The notes: a model not told the origin generated them from the letters alone. A DNA stretch of 64,000 nucleotides from Sporosarcina sp. Marseille-Q4063 (GCF_018309085.1 NZ_CP070502.1:1798001-1862000), one strand, 5' to 3'. Shown: positions 36,272 to 45,459, numbered from the stretch's first letter. Made by a program: numbers and translations.

Positions 36272-37690
36272 TTATGCCAGAAACTTCAACATCTTTTCGG
36301 CTGCACTTTTTCCTTGCTGGACACAATCCGGAATGCCTACACCTTCATAACCCGCGCCGCAAAGGAAGACACCAGGTTTTTGGGTTACTAAGTTCTCCCT
36401 CAACTTTTTCAATTGTTCAATATGGTTTACAGGATACTGCGGCATCGAATGCTTCGCTCGAGTGATTACATGGGAATTTGGCGTGGCGGCGATGCCCATA
36501 ATATTTTTTAAATCTTTTAGTACTTTGGCTAATAACTCCTCATCGGACCATTTAACCCATTGTTGATCTTTTTCCCGGCCAACATAACATCTAAATAGCA
36601 ACTTGTTTTCAGGTGCCGCATGTAACCATTTGGAAGAAGACCAAGTACAAGCCGTGAGTACTGTACCTTCTTTCGCAGGGATGAGAAAACCGGTCCCATT
36701 CAAAGGAAATGAAATATCTTCTTTATCGAATGTCAATGCGATGTTTGCAACCGAAACATAGTTAATCTTCTTAAGCCAGTCGATGGATTTCACATCAGGT
36801 AAAAGAGAGGCTGCTTGTTGAGTTGGCAATGCCAAGACAAGACCATCCAATTGAAGTAAAGTATTGTCATCCAAGCGAACATCATAGCCATTTTCGATTT
36901 TGACGACTTCGGTTACTCCCTGCCCATTAATAATTCGAATTGACTTTAACTCTTCTGTTAATCGTTCAATTAATGTCGACATGCCATTTTTATAGGTCAA
37001 AAACATACTTTTAGTCGCGGTATTGGGCGTATTTGAAATGGGCGCATTTTTCTTCCCTGCGGCCATTCCCACTATAAGACTCCGATGCTTTTGTTCCATT
37101 TCGAAAAAGTTCGGGAAAGTCGCTTTAAGGCTAAGTGTCTGCGTATCGCCTGCATTGATTCCGCCAAGCAATGGTTCTGTGATATTCTCCAAAACTTCCT
37201 TTCCAAGTCGACGTTGGATGAAATGGCCAAGAGATTCATCGTCTAAATTTCTCTTCTTGGGAAGCAGCAAATCAAAAGCTGCCCGCAACTTTCCAAAAGG
37301 AGAGATTAATCCTGTTTTCATGAACGGCGTCAATTTTGTTGGAATCCCCAGCACAAGACCAAGCGGCATTTTATGCAATTTATTTTTATGATAAATATAA
37401 TTCGTCCTTGCCTCCGGATTCGTACCGACCAACTCATCTTCAATTCCAAGCTCTTTTGTTAAAGAAATAATCGGCAATTTACGAGCAAGAAAAGAATCAG
37501 GTCCCTTTTCAATGATAAACCCGTTCCTGCGAAGCGTCTGAACTTTACCGCCCAACACCTTGCTTTTTTCAATTAACGTAATGTCAATCGGAATCTGCTG
37601 TTCGGCAAATAGCTTTTTCATGTAAAAAGCGGCGCTTAAACCCGTGATGCCTCCGCCGACAATAATAACTTTCCTGCTCGATTTGTCCAA
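36272..37690 (-). CDS. hemY: Coproporphyrinogen III / protoporphyrinogen oxidase
   Basis: A 472-residue FAD enzyme of haem synthesis. N-terminal dinucleotide fold KVIIVGGGITGLSAAFYMKK; GGKVQTLRRNGFIIEKGPDS; the central GGINAGDTQTLSLKATFPNF; C-terminal FAD block PGVFLCGAGYEGVGIPDCVQ. In Gram-positives this enzyme oxidises coproporphyrinogen III to coproporphyrin III (also called CgoX, older names hemG or hemY). hemE and hemH are not in the window; a radical SAM/SPASM protein is encoded 37 bases upstream, suggesting a haem-related operon. Confidence 0.93.
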   Translation of the reverse strand: MDKSSRKVIIVGGGITGLSAAFYMKKLFAEQQIPIDITLIEKSKVLGGKVQTLRRNGFIIEKGPDSFLARKLPIISLTKELGIEDELVGTNPEARTNYIYHKNKLHKMPLGLVLGIPTKLTPFMKTGLISPFGKLRAAFDLLLPKKRNLDDESLGHFIQRRLGKEVLENITEPLLGGINAGDTQTLSLKATFPNFFEMEQKHRSLIVGMAAGKKNAPISNTPNTATKSMFLTYKNGMSTLIERLTEELKSIRIINGQGVTEVVKIENGYDVRLDDNTLLQLDGLVLALPTQQAASLLPDVKSIDWLKKINYVSVANIALTFDKEDISFPLNGTGFLIPAKEGTVLTACTWSSSKWLHAAPENKLLFRCYVGREKDQQWVKWSDEELLAKVLKDLKNIMGIAATPNSHVITRAKHSMPQYPVNHIEQLKKLRENLVTQKPGVFLCGAGYEGVGIPDCVQQGKSAAEKMLKFLA

Positions 37691-37727
37691 AACAACTACA
37701 TCCTTTCAAGAATCAGTTCAGAAACAA

Positions 37728-38816
37728 TTACCTCAATGCTTTTGGAATATAGGCGCAGTAGGGATCGCTTTCCAAGTAGTCTCCCGTCACTGCATACGCT
37801 CGCGCTCTAGAACCGCCGCATATATTTTTAAATTCACAAACACCGCATTTCCCTTTCAACTTAGACTTATCGCGCAAGTCTTTCATGACTGGAGAGTTTT
37901 GATAGATATCCAATAGCGGCTGTTCTCGAATATTGCCGCACGCAATTGGCAGAAATCCGCTTGGATAAACAGCACCCGTATGGCTAATAAAAACAAAACC
38001 GTCGCCGTCATTTACCGGTTGAGGTGCCCTACCTAGAAAATCTGCTCGTTTGGGGCTGCGGTTCAAATGTTCAGCACTCAGACGTTTTCTCTCCTGCAAA
38101 TAAACCCGTCTATAATGAGGCGCTTCGGTCGTCTTCACCCCGTAAGGCATTTTTTGTTGGATTTGAAAAAGCCATTTCATCACTTCTTCATGTTCTTCCG
38201 CGCTCACCATATCCTTTTGCATTCCCCTTCCCGTTGGTACAAGGAAAAACGTGCTCCAAAGAACAGCGCCCATCTCTTTCACTTTTTCAGCTATCGCCTC
38301 GAGATCGTGAAGATTATATTTCGAGATGGTCGTATTTACTTGAATAGGAATTTCCGCTTCCTTCAAAAATTCAATGCCTTTCATAGTTCTATCGAAAGAT
38401 CCGCGCGTCCCTCGAAAATGATCATGAATTTCTGCACACGAACCATCCAAACTGAATGCCCAACGCGACAACCCGACTTCCTTAGCTTTTTGAATGGCAT
38501 TACGGGTTACTTTTGGCGTAGCACTAGGCGTCATCGATACAGGAAGACCTTTTTCCTCAATCGAATACTTCGCAAGTTTAAAAAGATCCGGACGCATTAA
38601 AGGATCTCCCCCAGTAAATACGAATAGAGGATTATCCATTTCTGCAATCTGATCAATCAGGTCTTTCCCTTCCTCAAATGATAATTGATACGGATCGGCT
38701 GTATATTGCGCCTCCGCCCGACAATGCAAACACTTCAATGCACACGCGCGAGTCACTTCCCATATAACGATAAATGGGTGCACGTTAAAATCTCTTTCCT
38801 CATTTAAATTATGCAT
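37728..38816 (-). CDS. Radical SAM/SPASM protein, possibly haem-related
   Basis: A 362-residue radical SAM enzyme from ATG 38816 (AGAGGAG 8 bases upstream; the longer frame has none). Radical SAM cluster TRACALKCLHCRAEA (Cx3Cx2C), then FVFTGGDPLMRPDLF. C-terminal SPASM Cys set in KGKCGVCEFKNICGGSRARA and SDPYCAYIP for one or two extra Fe-S clusters. It resembles the NirJ/AhbD group that acts on haem side chains, and the TIGR04053-type family, from memory. Its position upstream of the coproporphyrinogen oxidase supports a haem link, but classic Gram-positive haem synthesis needs no such enzyme, so its substrate is open. Confidence 0.85.
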   Translation of the reverse strand: MHNLNEERDFNVHPFIVIWEVTRACALKCLHCRAEAQYTADPYQLSFEEGKDLIDQIAEMDNPLFVFTGGDPLMRPDLFKLAKYSIEEKGLPVSMTPSATPKVTRNAIQKAKEVGLSRWAFSLDGSCAEIHDHFRGTRGSFDRTMKGIEFLKEAEIPIQVNTTISKYNLHDLEAIAEKVKEMGAVLWSTFFLVPTGRGMQKDMVSAEEHEEVMKWLFQIQQKMPYGVKTTEAPHYRRVYLQERKRLSAEHLNRSPKRADFLGRAPQPVNDGDGFVFISHTGAVYPSGFLPIACGNIREQPLLDIYQNSPVMKDLRDKSKLKGKCGVCEFKNICGGSRARAYAVTGDYLESDPYCAYIPKALR

Positions 38817-38946
38817 ATTAAACACTCCTCTTATTTTGGAATGATAGTAGTAACTAACACCTTCCATATAAGAATAGTAATTAATCGACTATGCAGCTGT
38901 GATAAGCATCACTATAGGAACAACGTATTGTGTCAGTAATATTAAC

Positions 38947-38971
38947 GTTTAAGGAAATACCATTCGGGAAC
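38947..38971 (+). promoter_or_regulatory. Sigma-B-type promoter of katE
   Basis: GTTTAA (38947-38952), 13 bases, GGGAAC (38966-38971): close to the sigma-B consensus GTTTAA-N12..15-GGGWAW. The katE start is 40 bases downstream. The B. subtilis large catalase is a known sigma-B regulon member. Confidence 0.75.
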
Positions 38972-39011
38972 AGTTTAGTAGATTACTTATTATTCGAATG
39001 GAGGAATCAAC

Positions 39012-41063
39012 TTGACTGAAAACCGCAATGTAAATGAGACGAGTAAAGATGAGCAGTTGGAAACTTTTCGTTCTTATGACAAAGATGAAAAGCTAACGAC
39101 AAATCAAGGGCTCCGAGTCTCTGAAGATGAGCATTCATTAAAATCTGGTGTTAGAGGGCCAACCCTACTGGAAGATTTTCATTTACGTGAAAAAATCATG
39201 CATTTTGACCATGAAAGAATTCCGGAACGAGTTGTTCATGCGAGAGGATACGCAGCCCACGGGGAATTCGAATTATACGAATCAATGAAGGACTATACGA
39301 AAGCGAAATTCCTTCAAGAACCGGGTTCTAAAGTTCCGGTATTTACTCGATTCTCTGCAGTTACAGGAAATCGTGGCTCTGCAAATACCGTGCGAGACGT
39401 ACGCGGTTTTGCAGTGAAATTTTATACGGAAGAAGGAAATTATGACCTAGTCGGAAACAATATGCCGGTTTTTCACATTCAAGACGCGATTAAATTTCCG
39501 GATCTCATACATGCAGTAAAACCGGAACCGCATAATGAAATGCCGCAAGCTGCGTCTGCACATGATACTTTTTGGGATTTTGTTGCTAATAACCAGGAAT
39601 CTGCACATATGGTCATGTGGCATATGTCCGATCGCGCAATCCCCCGAAGCTATAGAATGATGGAAGGATTCGGTGTGCATACATTCCGTTTGGTAAACGA
39701 AGAAGGAAAAGCGCATTTCGTTAAATTTCATTGGAAACCTAAACTCGGCGTCCATTCCCTTGTCTGGGATGAAGCGCAGAAATTAAACGGTAAAGATCCT
39801 GATTTCCACCGCCGTGATTTATGGGATTCGATAAATCAAGGAAATTTTGCTGAATTTGATCTTGGCGTTCAACTTATTGAAGAGAAAGATGAGTTCATGT
39901 TTGATTTTGATATTTTAGATCCGACAAAAATATGGCCTGAAGAACAAATACCCGTAAAATTAATCGGGAAAATGACATTGAACCGCAATGTCGACAATGT
40001 TTTTGCGGAAACAGAGCAAGTTGCCTTTCATCCAGGTAATGTTGTTCCGGGAATTGATTTTACGAATGATCCACTTTTACAAGGTCGACTCTTTTCCTAT
40101 ACAGATACTCAACTGATTCGTCTCGGCGGCCCGAACTTTCATGAACTGCCGATCAATCGTCCTGTATGTCCATTTCATAATAACCAACGCGATGGGTACG
40201 GCAGACAAACGATCAACGTTGGACAAGTGAGTTACCATAAAAATTCGTTGGCAGATAATACGCCCGAAACCTCAACAGAAGATGAAGGCGGCTATGTCCA
40301 TTACCAAGAAAAAATAGATGGCAGAAAAATTCAAGCGCGCAGTGATTCATTCAAAGATCACTTTTCCCAAGCCCGTCTTTTTTGGAACAGCATGACACCG
40401 CCTGAAAAACAACATATTATAGATGCCTTCAGTTTTGAAGTCGGGAAAGTGAAAAATAAAGATGTTAAACAGCAAGTCGTTGATATGTTTGCCAATGTTG
40501 AACGAGCATTTGCTACAACAATTGCGGATGCAGTCGGCGTTAATCCGCCGGCAGCTGTCGAAGAATCAAAAGTAACTGAAACTTCACCAGCATTAAGCCA
40601 GGAAGCGACAGCAAAGCTCCCAAATACGCGTAAAATTGCTGTGTTAATCGGCAACAATTTCGACGAAGATGAAGTGAAATCAGTTGTTGATGCGTTATTA
40701 GGCGCAGGTATGATTGTTGATATTGTTAGTGAAAAACTAGGTGAGGTTCACAGCAACGATCAATTAACTATCGAAGTGAATGAAACATTCTTAACGGTCC
40801 ATTCAGTCTTATATGACGGTTTATATGTTGTCGGAGGCGAAGCGAATAATCCGAAAAAATTTAAAAATGACATGGCTGATTTTATTAATGAAGCATTCCG
40901 TCATTACAAACCAATCGGCATCGCAACAACCGCCAAACAAATATTTTCGTCATCTGAAGCAGAACCAGGAATTGTTGTCGCGGATGAAACCGATAATTTC
41001 AATGAAGATTTCATTGCGGCAGTAGCAGCCCATAGACATTGGAATCGTGAAATCGTTAAATGA
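39012..41063 (+). CDS. katE: Large-subunit catalase (HPII/KatE type)
   Basis: A 683-residue clade-2 catalase that breaks down H2O2. Start TTG 39012 with GGAGG 8 bases upstream. Core motifs: FDHERIPERVVHARGYAAHG (distal His), SAVTGNRGSANTVRDVRGFA, FHIQDAIKFPDLIHAVKPEP (distal Asn region), and the proximal haem Tyr in LQGRLFSYTDTQLIRLGGPN. Residues from about 535 form the C-terminal class I glutaminase-like domain (RKIAVLIGNNFDEDEVKSVV) typical of large catalases. Preceded by a sigma-B-type promoter, so a general-stress function is likely. Confidence 0.96.
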   Translation: MTENRNVNETSKDEQLETFRSYDKDEKLTTNQGLRVSEDEHSLKSGVRGPTLLEDFHLREKIMHFDHERIPERVVHARGYAAHGEFELYESMKDYTKAKFLQEPGSKVPVFTRFSAVTGNRGSANTVRDVRGFAVKFYTEEGNYDLVGNNMPVFHIQDAIKFPDLIHAVKPEPHNEMPQAASAHDTFWDFVANNQESAHMVMWHMSDRAIPRSYRMMEGFGVHTFRLVNEEGKAHFVKFHWKPKLGVHSLVWDEAQKLNGKDPDFHRRDLWDSINQGNFAEFDLGVQLIEEKDEFMFDFDILDPTKIWPEEQIPVKLIGKMTLNRNVDNVFAETEQVAFHPGNVVPGIDFTNDPLLQGRLFSYTDTQLIRLGGPNFHELPINRPVCPFHNNQRDGYGRQTINVGQVSYHKNSLADNTPETSTEDEGGYVHYQEKIDGRKIQARSDSFKDHFSQARLFWNSMTPPEKQHIIDAFSFEVGKVKNKDVKQQVVDMFANVERAFATTIADAVGVNPPAAVEESKVTETSPALSQEATAKLPNTRKIAVLIGNNFDEDEVKSVVDALLGAGMIVDIVSEKLGEVHSNDQLTIEVNETFLTVHSVLYDGLYVVGGEANNPKKFKNDMADFINEAFRHYKPIGIATTAKQIFSSSEAEPGIVVADETDNFNEDFIAAVAAHRHWNREIVK

Positions 41064-41078
41064 TATTGAAACATAAAG

Positions 41079-41113
41079 AGCATCAGCCCAAAAATACTGG
41101 CTGATGCTTTTTT
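41079..41113 (+). terminator. katE terminator
   Basis: AGCATCAGCC and GGCTGATGCTTTTTT with a loop of about 9 bases, 16 bases past the katE stop. Confidence 0.92.
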
Positions 41114-41155
41114 ATGGATAACAACAGTAGGTCAGCGCTTTTCTTAATTGTTGTT

Positions 41156-41332
41156 CTACCAGTTTTCTTGTCGATCTTCGGTATTACGTTGATTCCTTCG
41201 AGAAGAAGTGTTGCGACTTCTGTTAGACCAATTCGGTTTATTACGGGGATCCTGAGACATTAAGTTTTCTAATCCCGAGCGATCAGTACTTCTCTTCACT
41301 TTTTGTATTTCATCTTCAAAAAATAGCGACAT
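41156..41332 (-). CDS. Small Arg/Asn/Ser-rich protein
   Basis: A 58-residue frame with an excellent GAAAGGAGGGGG ribosome site 5-6 bases before the ATG at 41332. It starts MSLFFEDEIQKVKRSTDRSG, then LENLMSQDPRNKPNWSNRSR, and ends in an Arg/Asn/Ser-rich basic tail with RRNQRNTEDRQENW. No membrane helix. The composition recalls small spore-core or coat proteins. I do not recognise the family; the ribosome site and its convergent position against katE are the main support. Confidence 0.6.
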   Translation of the reverse strand: MSLFFEDEIQKVKRSTDRSGLENLMSQDPRNKPNWSNRSRNTSSRRNQRNTEDRQENW

Positions 41333-41469
41333 GTTGTCCCCCTCCTTTCTAGCTTATTGAGAGAAAGAAGATTGAGTTTACAAGTAACTTAACCTTATAG
41401 GACAATCCCTCCTCTCCCTTTAAGGTACGCCGTTGTTCCAAGGGCGGGGGGGACAAGTGCTTTGATGCC

Positions 41470-41500
41470 CAATAGCGTTGCACGGAGGTACAACGCATTG
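41470..41500. other. Stem-loop with an AGG loop upstream of the sugar dehydrogenase-like gene
   Basis: CAAT-A-GCGTTG and CAACGC-ATTG pair around CACGGAGGTA. It lies about 90 bases before the next gene. A short GC-rich stretch (GGGCGGGGGGG) precedes it. It could be a leader structure or an orphan hairpin. Confidence 0.35.
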
Positions 41501-41590
41501 TCAGATTCTCCGCACCTAATTTGGTACTAATAGAACAGGTCTAATCATATTCTTAATAAAGAAAAACAATAAGAAGGAGTGTAAAGTTAG

Positions 41591-43003
41591 TTGATAAAAG
41601 TTAAGGTTAGTTTAAGGCCCATTGTAAATAAGGTGAACTTACCCACTGTTTTGAAAACAACTATACTTCCGGGTGACTCAATTGAAACATTGTTTATTGC
41701 AACCCAGATAGGAGAAATCTTTTACATACGAAGCGGAGTGATAAAAACGTTTTTAGATATTCGCTCGCGAATCATAAAACTAGGCGGTTCTGGTGGATAT
41801 GATGAACGGGGATTGTTAGGTTTAGCGTTTCATCCCGACTTTTATCATAACGGTTTGTTTTATCTTCATTATTCAGTAGCTGGCACGCAAGGTCCAGGTG
41901 CTCTTCCTGAACCTTTTGAGCCTAACCCGTGTGATCCCAGAACTTTAAACCTCAAGTGGATAAATAGAGAAACCGAATATGATCATATTGATACAGTAGA
42001 AGAATGGATTTTACAATCAAATGGCGGGCCTCAAAAACGACGGACATTACTTAACTTAAGAAGACCATTTATGAATCATAATGGTGTTAATAGCTTAAAC
42101 TTTTCACCTGAAACAGGAAGACTTGTTTTAACAACCGGAGATGGTGGATCAGGCTATGATCCATTTAATTTAAGTCAGAACGATATCGAAATAGCCGGCA
42201 AGATAATTGAAATTGATGTAGTTATGAATACACTCACCCATAATCCACCCGTAGTCACACGTTTTGATGAACTTCCAGCACCTATTCAGGAATCCCTTAC
42301 GGTCATTGCCAAAGGCGTTCGAAATATACCCGGCATTTCATATCAAAGATTTTATAATCAGTATATCAAATATGTGGGAAATGTCGGCCAGGATTTGGTA
42401 GAGTCAATTTTTTCATTCGTTCATTATAAACCAATACCGGTTACCCAGCTTATTCAAAATTCTATAATGCAACCTGAACCTGACCAAGAAGAATTTATTA
42501 ACTTTGGCTGGCGAGGATGGGAAGGTGATTTTCCTACTTCGATTATAAGGAGCTGCTCCGCAAATCCGACTTTGGATGAGAAAACGATTGCCTATTACAA
42601 TGAAGCAGTAAAAACTTTACCGGGGCGTCTTCAGCCTTTAACTAGTTATTTTCATCAAGACCCGAGGCCTGATAAGTTTGAAGGTACTGCACTTACAGGC
42701 GTGCAAGCCTATATGGGGAATGAAATCCCTGGTTTAACAGGTAACGTTGTGTTTACCGATTTTGCTCGGAATGATGAATCGGGGTCTCCTGGTAGAGGGG
42801 TTTTAGCTTATAGTAGGGTAAGAACAGATGGTAAACCAAATGATTTTAGTGTTATTCAAACCGATTATAACTTTGGGTCTGGGTCATCTTATTATGTTAG
42901 TTTAGGAACGAATCTGGATCAAACCAAACTCTATATAGGTGTTTATGGCTCTATGAATGTCACTGAATTAAACGTAGGTACTGTTTTCGAAATTGTTCAG
43001 TGA
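41591..43003 (+). CDS. PQQ-dependent sugar dehydrogenase-like protein (GSDH family)
   Basis: A 470-residue six-bladed beta-propeller of the glucose/sorbosone dehydrogenase family. Start TTG 41591, with AAGGAG 12 bases upstream. Blocks: GGYDERGLLGLAFHPDFYHN with the family GLLGLAFHP, FMNHNGVNSLNFSPETGRLV and LTTGDGGSGYDPFN (propeller Ca/PQQ region), FINFGWRGWEGDFP. There is no signal peptide, unusual for the family, and several PQQ-contact regions look altered. It sits among small coat-like genes, so a spore role instead of sugar oxidation is possible. Function uncertain. Confidence 0.8.
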   Translation: MIKVKVSLRPIVNKVNLPTVLKTTILPGDSIETLFIATQIGEIFYIRSGVIKTFLDIRSRIIKLGGSGGYDERGLLGLAFHPDFYHNGLFYLHYSVAGTQGPGALPEPFEPNPCDPRTLNLKWINRETEYDHIDTVEEWILQSNGGPQKRRTLLNLRRPFMNHNGVNSLNFSPETGRLVLTTGDGGSGYDPFNLSQNDIEIAGKIIEIDVVMNTLTHNPPVVTRFDELPAPIQESLTVIAKGVRNIPGISYQRFYNQYIKYVGNVGQDLVESIFSFVHYKPIPVTQLIQNSIMQPEPDQEEFINFGWRGWEGDFPTSIIRSCSANPTLDEKTIAYYNEAVKTLPGRLQPLTSYFHQDPRPDKFEGTALTGVQAYMGNEIPGLTGNVVFTDFARNDESGSPGRGVLAYSRVRTDGKPNDFSVIQTDYNFGSGSSYYVSLGTNLDQTKLYIGVYGSMNVTELNVGTVFEIVQ

Positions 43004-43036
43004 GCCATAGGAATACCTGATTGAGTCGAAATATAA

Positions 43037-43077
43037 AACAAACAAGAGAGCACTCAGGCTCCCTTGTTTGTTATTTT
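43037..43077. terminator. Terminator after the sugar dehydrogenase-like gene
   Basis: AACAAACAAG and CTTGTTTGTT enclose a second small stem (GAG / CTC), followed by ATTTTTAT on the plus strand. It also ends the convergent small gene at 43096. Confidence 0.85.
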
Positions 43078-43095
43078 TATATTTAAAAGCGGATA

Positions 43096-43308
43096 TTAAT
43101 AGCCGTAAGGACGGTAGTATGGATAGCGATAGTATGGTGGGTATGGTGGGTAGATTGGGAAGAATGGATAAATCGGGAAAAATGGGTACTGGTAACGTGG
43201 GCGTGGGCGTCGTCGTCGTCTTCTTCGACGTCTCCCATAACTGTCATAATCGTATTCATAGTCATCATCATCGTCTCTGTCATATCGATTATAATCAAAT
43301 CGGGTCAT
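43096..43308 (-). CDS. Tyr/Pro/Arg-rich small protein, coat-like
   Basis: A 70-residue protein with AAAGGAGG 7 bases before the ATG at 43308. Order of composition blocks: MTRFDYNRYDRDDDDDYEY (acidic, Tyr-rich), then a run of nine Arg, then PRPRYQYPFFPIYPFFPIYP with two FFPIYP copies, and a tail of Pro-Tyr repeats (YYRYPYYRPYGY). Such Tyr-rich low-complexity proteins are typical of the cross-linked spore coat. Other frames over this stretch have no ribosome site. Assignment as coat protein is by composition. Confidence 0.7.
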   Translation of the reverse strand: MTRFDYNRYDRDDDDDYEYDYDSYGRRRRRRRRRPRPRYQYPFFPIYPFFPIYPPYPPYYRYPYYRPYGY

Positions 43309-43457
43309 TACTTTTTCCTCCTTTTGATTTCAGTCTAGGTTATGCTATGGAGGGATTGACAGTCTGGACATTCGCCTAACACTTTGTCGACATAAGTTTG
43401 ATACCTTTTTTACCTCCCATGCATATAGTAGTGAAAAAGCAAAAAGGAGTTTTACTT

Positions 43458-43838
43458 TTGGAAATACCCGTTTCTGGTTTCATGTATGATTCAGATGATT
43501 TTGATCCTATGCATTCCCATCAGCTTCTTATTACTCAATGGGATGGAAGACCCGTGCCTGTTCATGTCCACGAATTTAGAGGTGTCACTTCATTTGATGT
43601 AGGACATAATCACAGATATATCGGAACTACTGAACCAGCTCCAAGTGGTGTTCCACACACTCATAGATACTTTACTTTTACATCTGTTGATGATCGACAT
43701 CGACATGAGATTCGTGGAGTTACTGGTCCAGCTATTCCCCTTCCTAACGGCGGTCATTATCATGAGTTTAGTGGTTTTACTACTGTAAATGGTGCTAATC
43801 CCCATAGACACGGTTATAGCGGAAGAACAAGTTTATAA
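43458..43838 (+). CDS. YmaF-family His-rich protein
   Basis: A 126-residue protein (start TTG 43458; AAAAAGGAG lies 8 bases upstream; a longer frame from 43398 has no site). Its body is three to four repeats of a HxHxFxGxT-type motif: VHVHEFRGVTSFDVGHNHRY, PHTHRYFTFTSVDDRHRHEI, GHYHEFSGFTTVNGANPHRH. This is the YmaF family pattern (PF12788). The regular His pairs suggest metal binding. Function unknown in Bacillus; no signal peptide. Neighbours are coat-like genes. Confidence 0.82.
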   Translation: MEIPVSGFMYDSDDFDPMHSHQLLITQWDGRPVPVHVHEFRGVTSFDVGHNHRYIGTTEPAPSGVPHTHRYFTFTSVDDRHRHEIRGVTGPAIPLPNGGHYHEFSGFTTVNGANPHRHGYSGRTSL

Positions 43839-43918
43839 GGGTATTTTCTGACTCGCGATATTTTACTCTTATCAAACAACGATGAACAGTATCCATATAC
43901 TGACAATAAAGAAGTAAA

Positions 43919-43953
43919 GGCCTTCCATCAGTTCAGTAAACTGATGGAAGGCC
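43919..43953. terminator. Hairpin between convergent ymaF and ydhR genes
   Basis: GGCCTTCCATCAGTT and AACTGATGGAAGGCC, a perfect 15-bp stem with a 5-base loop; the T run on either side is weak. Probably ends both genes. Confidence 0.75.
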
Positions 43954-43957
43954 ATGA

Positions 43958-44263
43958 TTATTTAATTGGTGCGTTATTAATAAGTGATAATGCTTCGTTC
44001 ACTTCAAAAATTTTACCGCGAATATCAGTAATACCAAAACTTGTTAAACGATCTGAATGCATGACTAAATATTTTTCAGCATCCTCTTTCGTTTCGAATA
44101 AGTATATCCCGCCAGCTTCCTTAGCAGCCGCATCCTCCGTCCAAATCTTCCAAACCACACCTGACTCATCATTAATACTTTCGGCTAAATCAACGAACCC
44201 CTTTGACATTTCTTCACCGAATGGACCATCCATTTTAAAATCTACCTGTAATACATATTTCAT
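43958..44263 (-). CDS. YdhR-family putative monooxygenase
   Basis: A 101-residue dimeric ferredoxin-like fold protein from ATG 44263 (AAAGGAG 8 bases upstream; the longer frame from 44386 has no site). Starts MKYVLQVDFKMDGPFGEEMS; ESGVVWKIWTEDAAAKEAGG and IYLFETKEDAEKYLVMHSDR are the YdhR core. Members are described as putative monooxygenases; the substrate is unknown. Confidence 0.85.
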   Translation of the reverse strand: MKYVLQVDFKMDGPFGEEMSKGFVDLAESINDESGVVWKIWTEDAAAKEAGGIYLFETKEDAEKYLVMHSDRLTSFGITDIRGKIFEVNEALSLINNAPIK

Positions 44264-44505
44264 GATTACCACTCCTTTAGGTCTGAATTGTATATATAAT
44301 ACCACCCAGACAATAACATTACTCAAGATTGCTCTTGACATGGAGTTAGGATACAACCGATGAAATGAGGTATTTATCTTCGGCAAAAGAATTCATGATT
44401 TTCCCATTCTCGTTTCGTGTATCTTAAATGGATTTTTGCAAATAGTATAATATTAAATAAAACTTGTGCCTCAATTTCAAAGTGTTTAATAAAGGGGTAA
44501 AGTAG

Positions 44506-45459
44506 ATGAAAATTCGGTTCGGCTATGTAGCAAATGCAGTAGGCTTATGGGATGCAAGTCCCTCAAAGACATTAACTTTCACACGGTATTCAACCCTTCC
44601 TAAAAAAGAGAGAATGGAAAGATTAAAATTTATAACAGCACAAAATTTACAGCACACAAAAAGAATTTTGTATTATAATATCGCGCATGAAATAGAAGTG
44701 TACAGATTCTCAAGCTCACTTGTCCCTTTAGCAACCCATCCGGAAGTGATGTGGGATTTCTTAACGCCATTAAAAAAAGAATGGAAAGAAATTGGAGATT
44801 TAGTTAAACATTATAAGCTTAGAGTCAGTTTTCACCCAAATCATTTTACACTTTTCTCAAGTCCAAGAAAAGAAGTCACAATGAATGCATTAATAAGTAT
44901 GGACTATCATTTTAAGATGCTAGAGGCAATGAATGCCCTTGATACGGGATTAATTAATATTCATATTGGTGGAGCCTATGGGGATAAAAAACAATCATTA
45001 GACCGATTCCATCAAAACCTAAAAAAGTTGCCAAAGAAAATTAAGAAGCATATGACGCTAGAAAATGATGATAAAACATATGATATTTTGGAAACGCTCA
45101 CTGCTTGTGAAAAAGAAAACATTCCGATGGTATTCGATTATCATCACTATGTGGCGAATAACGGGGAGATTGACCTCCCGCATTACTTACATCGAATATT
45201 TAAGACTTGGCGTAATACTAATATTGTACCCAAAGTCCATATTTCTTCACCAAAATCTGATCAAGCCTTTCGTTCACATGCCGACTATATTTCTTTGGAC
45301 TTTGTCCTCCCCTTCTTAAAGATGGCAAAGGAGCTTAATCAGGACTTTGACATAATGATAGAAGCAAAACAAAAGAACCTTGCTATGCTGAGACTTGTAG
45401 AAGAAATAGCTGCAATTCGAGGTGTCAAACGTATTTCGAGTTCATCTGTGGAATGGTGA
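44506..45459 (+). CDS. uvsE: UV-damage endonuclease UvsE, copy 1
   Basis: A 317-residue TIM-barrel nuclease of the UVDE family. Motifs: IRFGYVANAVGLWDASPSKT, ILYYNIAHEIEVYRFSSSLV, RVSFHPNHFTLF (metal His residues), NIHIGGAYGDKKQSLDRF, MTLENDDKTYDILETLTACE, VFDYHHYVAN and KVHISSPKSDQAFRSHADYI. It nicks 5' of UV photoproducts to start an alternative excision repair. Length matches YwjD/UvsE. A second copy follows 41 bases downstream. Good TATAAT at 44446. Confidence 0.93.
   Translation: MKIRFGYVANAVGLWDASPSKTLTFTRYSTLPKKERMERLKFITAQNLQHTKRILYYNIAHEIEVYRFSSSLVPLATHPEVMWDFLTPLKKEWKEIGDLVKHYKLRVSFHPNHFTLFSSPRKEVTMNALISMDYHFKMLEAMNALDTGLINIHIGGAYGDKKQSLDRFHQNLKKLPKKIKKHMTLENDDKTYDILETLTACEKENIPMVFDYHHYVANNGEIDLPHYLHRIFKTWRNTNIVPKVHISSPKSDQAFRSHADYISLDFVLPFLKMAKELNQDFDIMIEAKQKNLAMLRLVEEIAAIRGVKRISSSSVEW

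Noticed and set aside
43068..43379. 103-codon plus-strand frame and a 71-codon minus-strand frame
   Set aside because: Both overlap the Tyr/Pro-rich gene at 43096-43308, which has a strong ribosome site while these have none; their odd composition comes from the repetitive codons of that gene.
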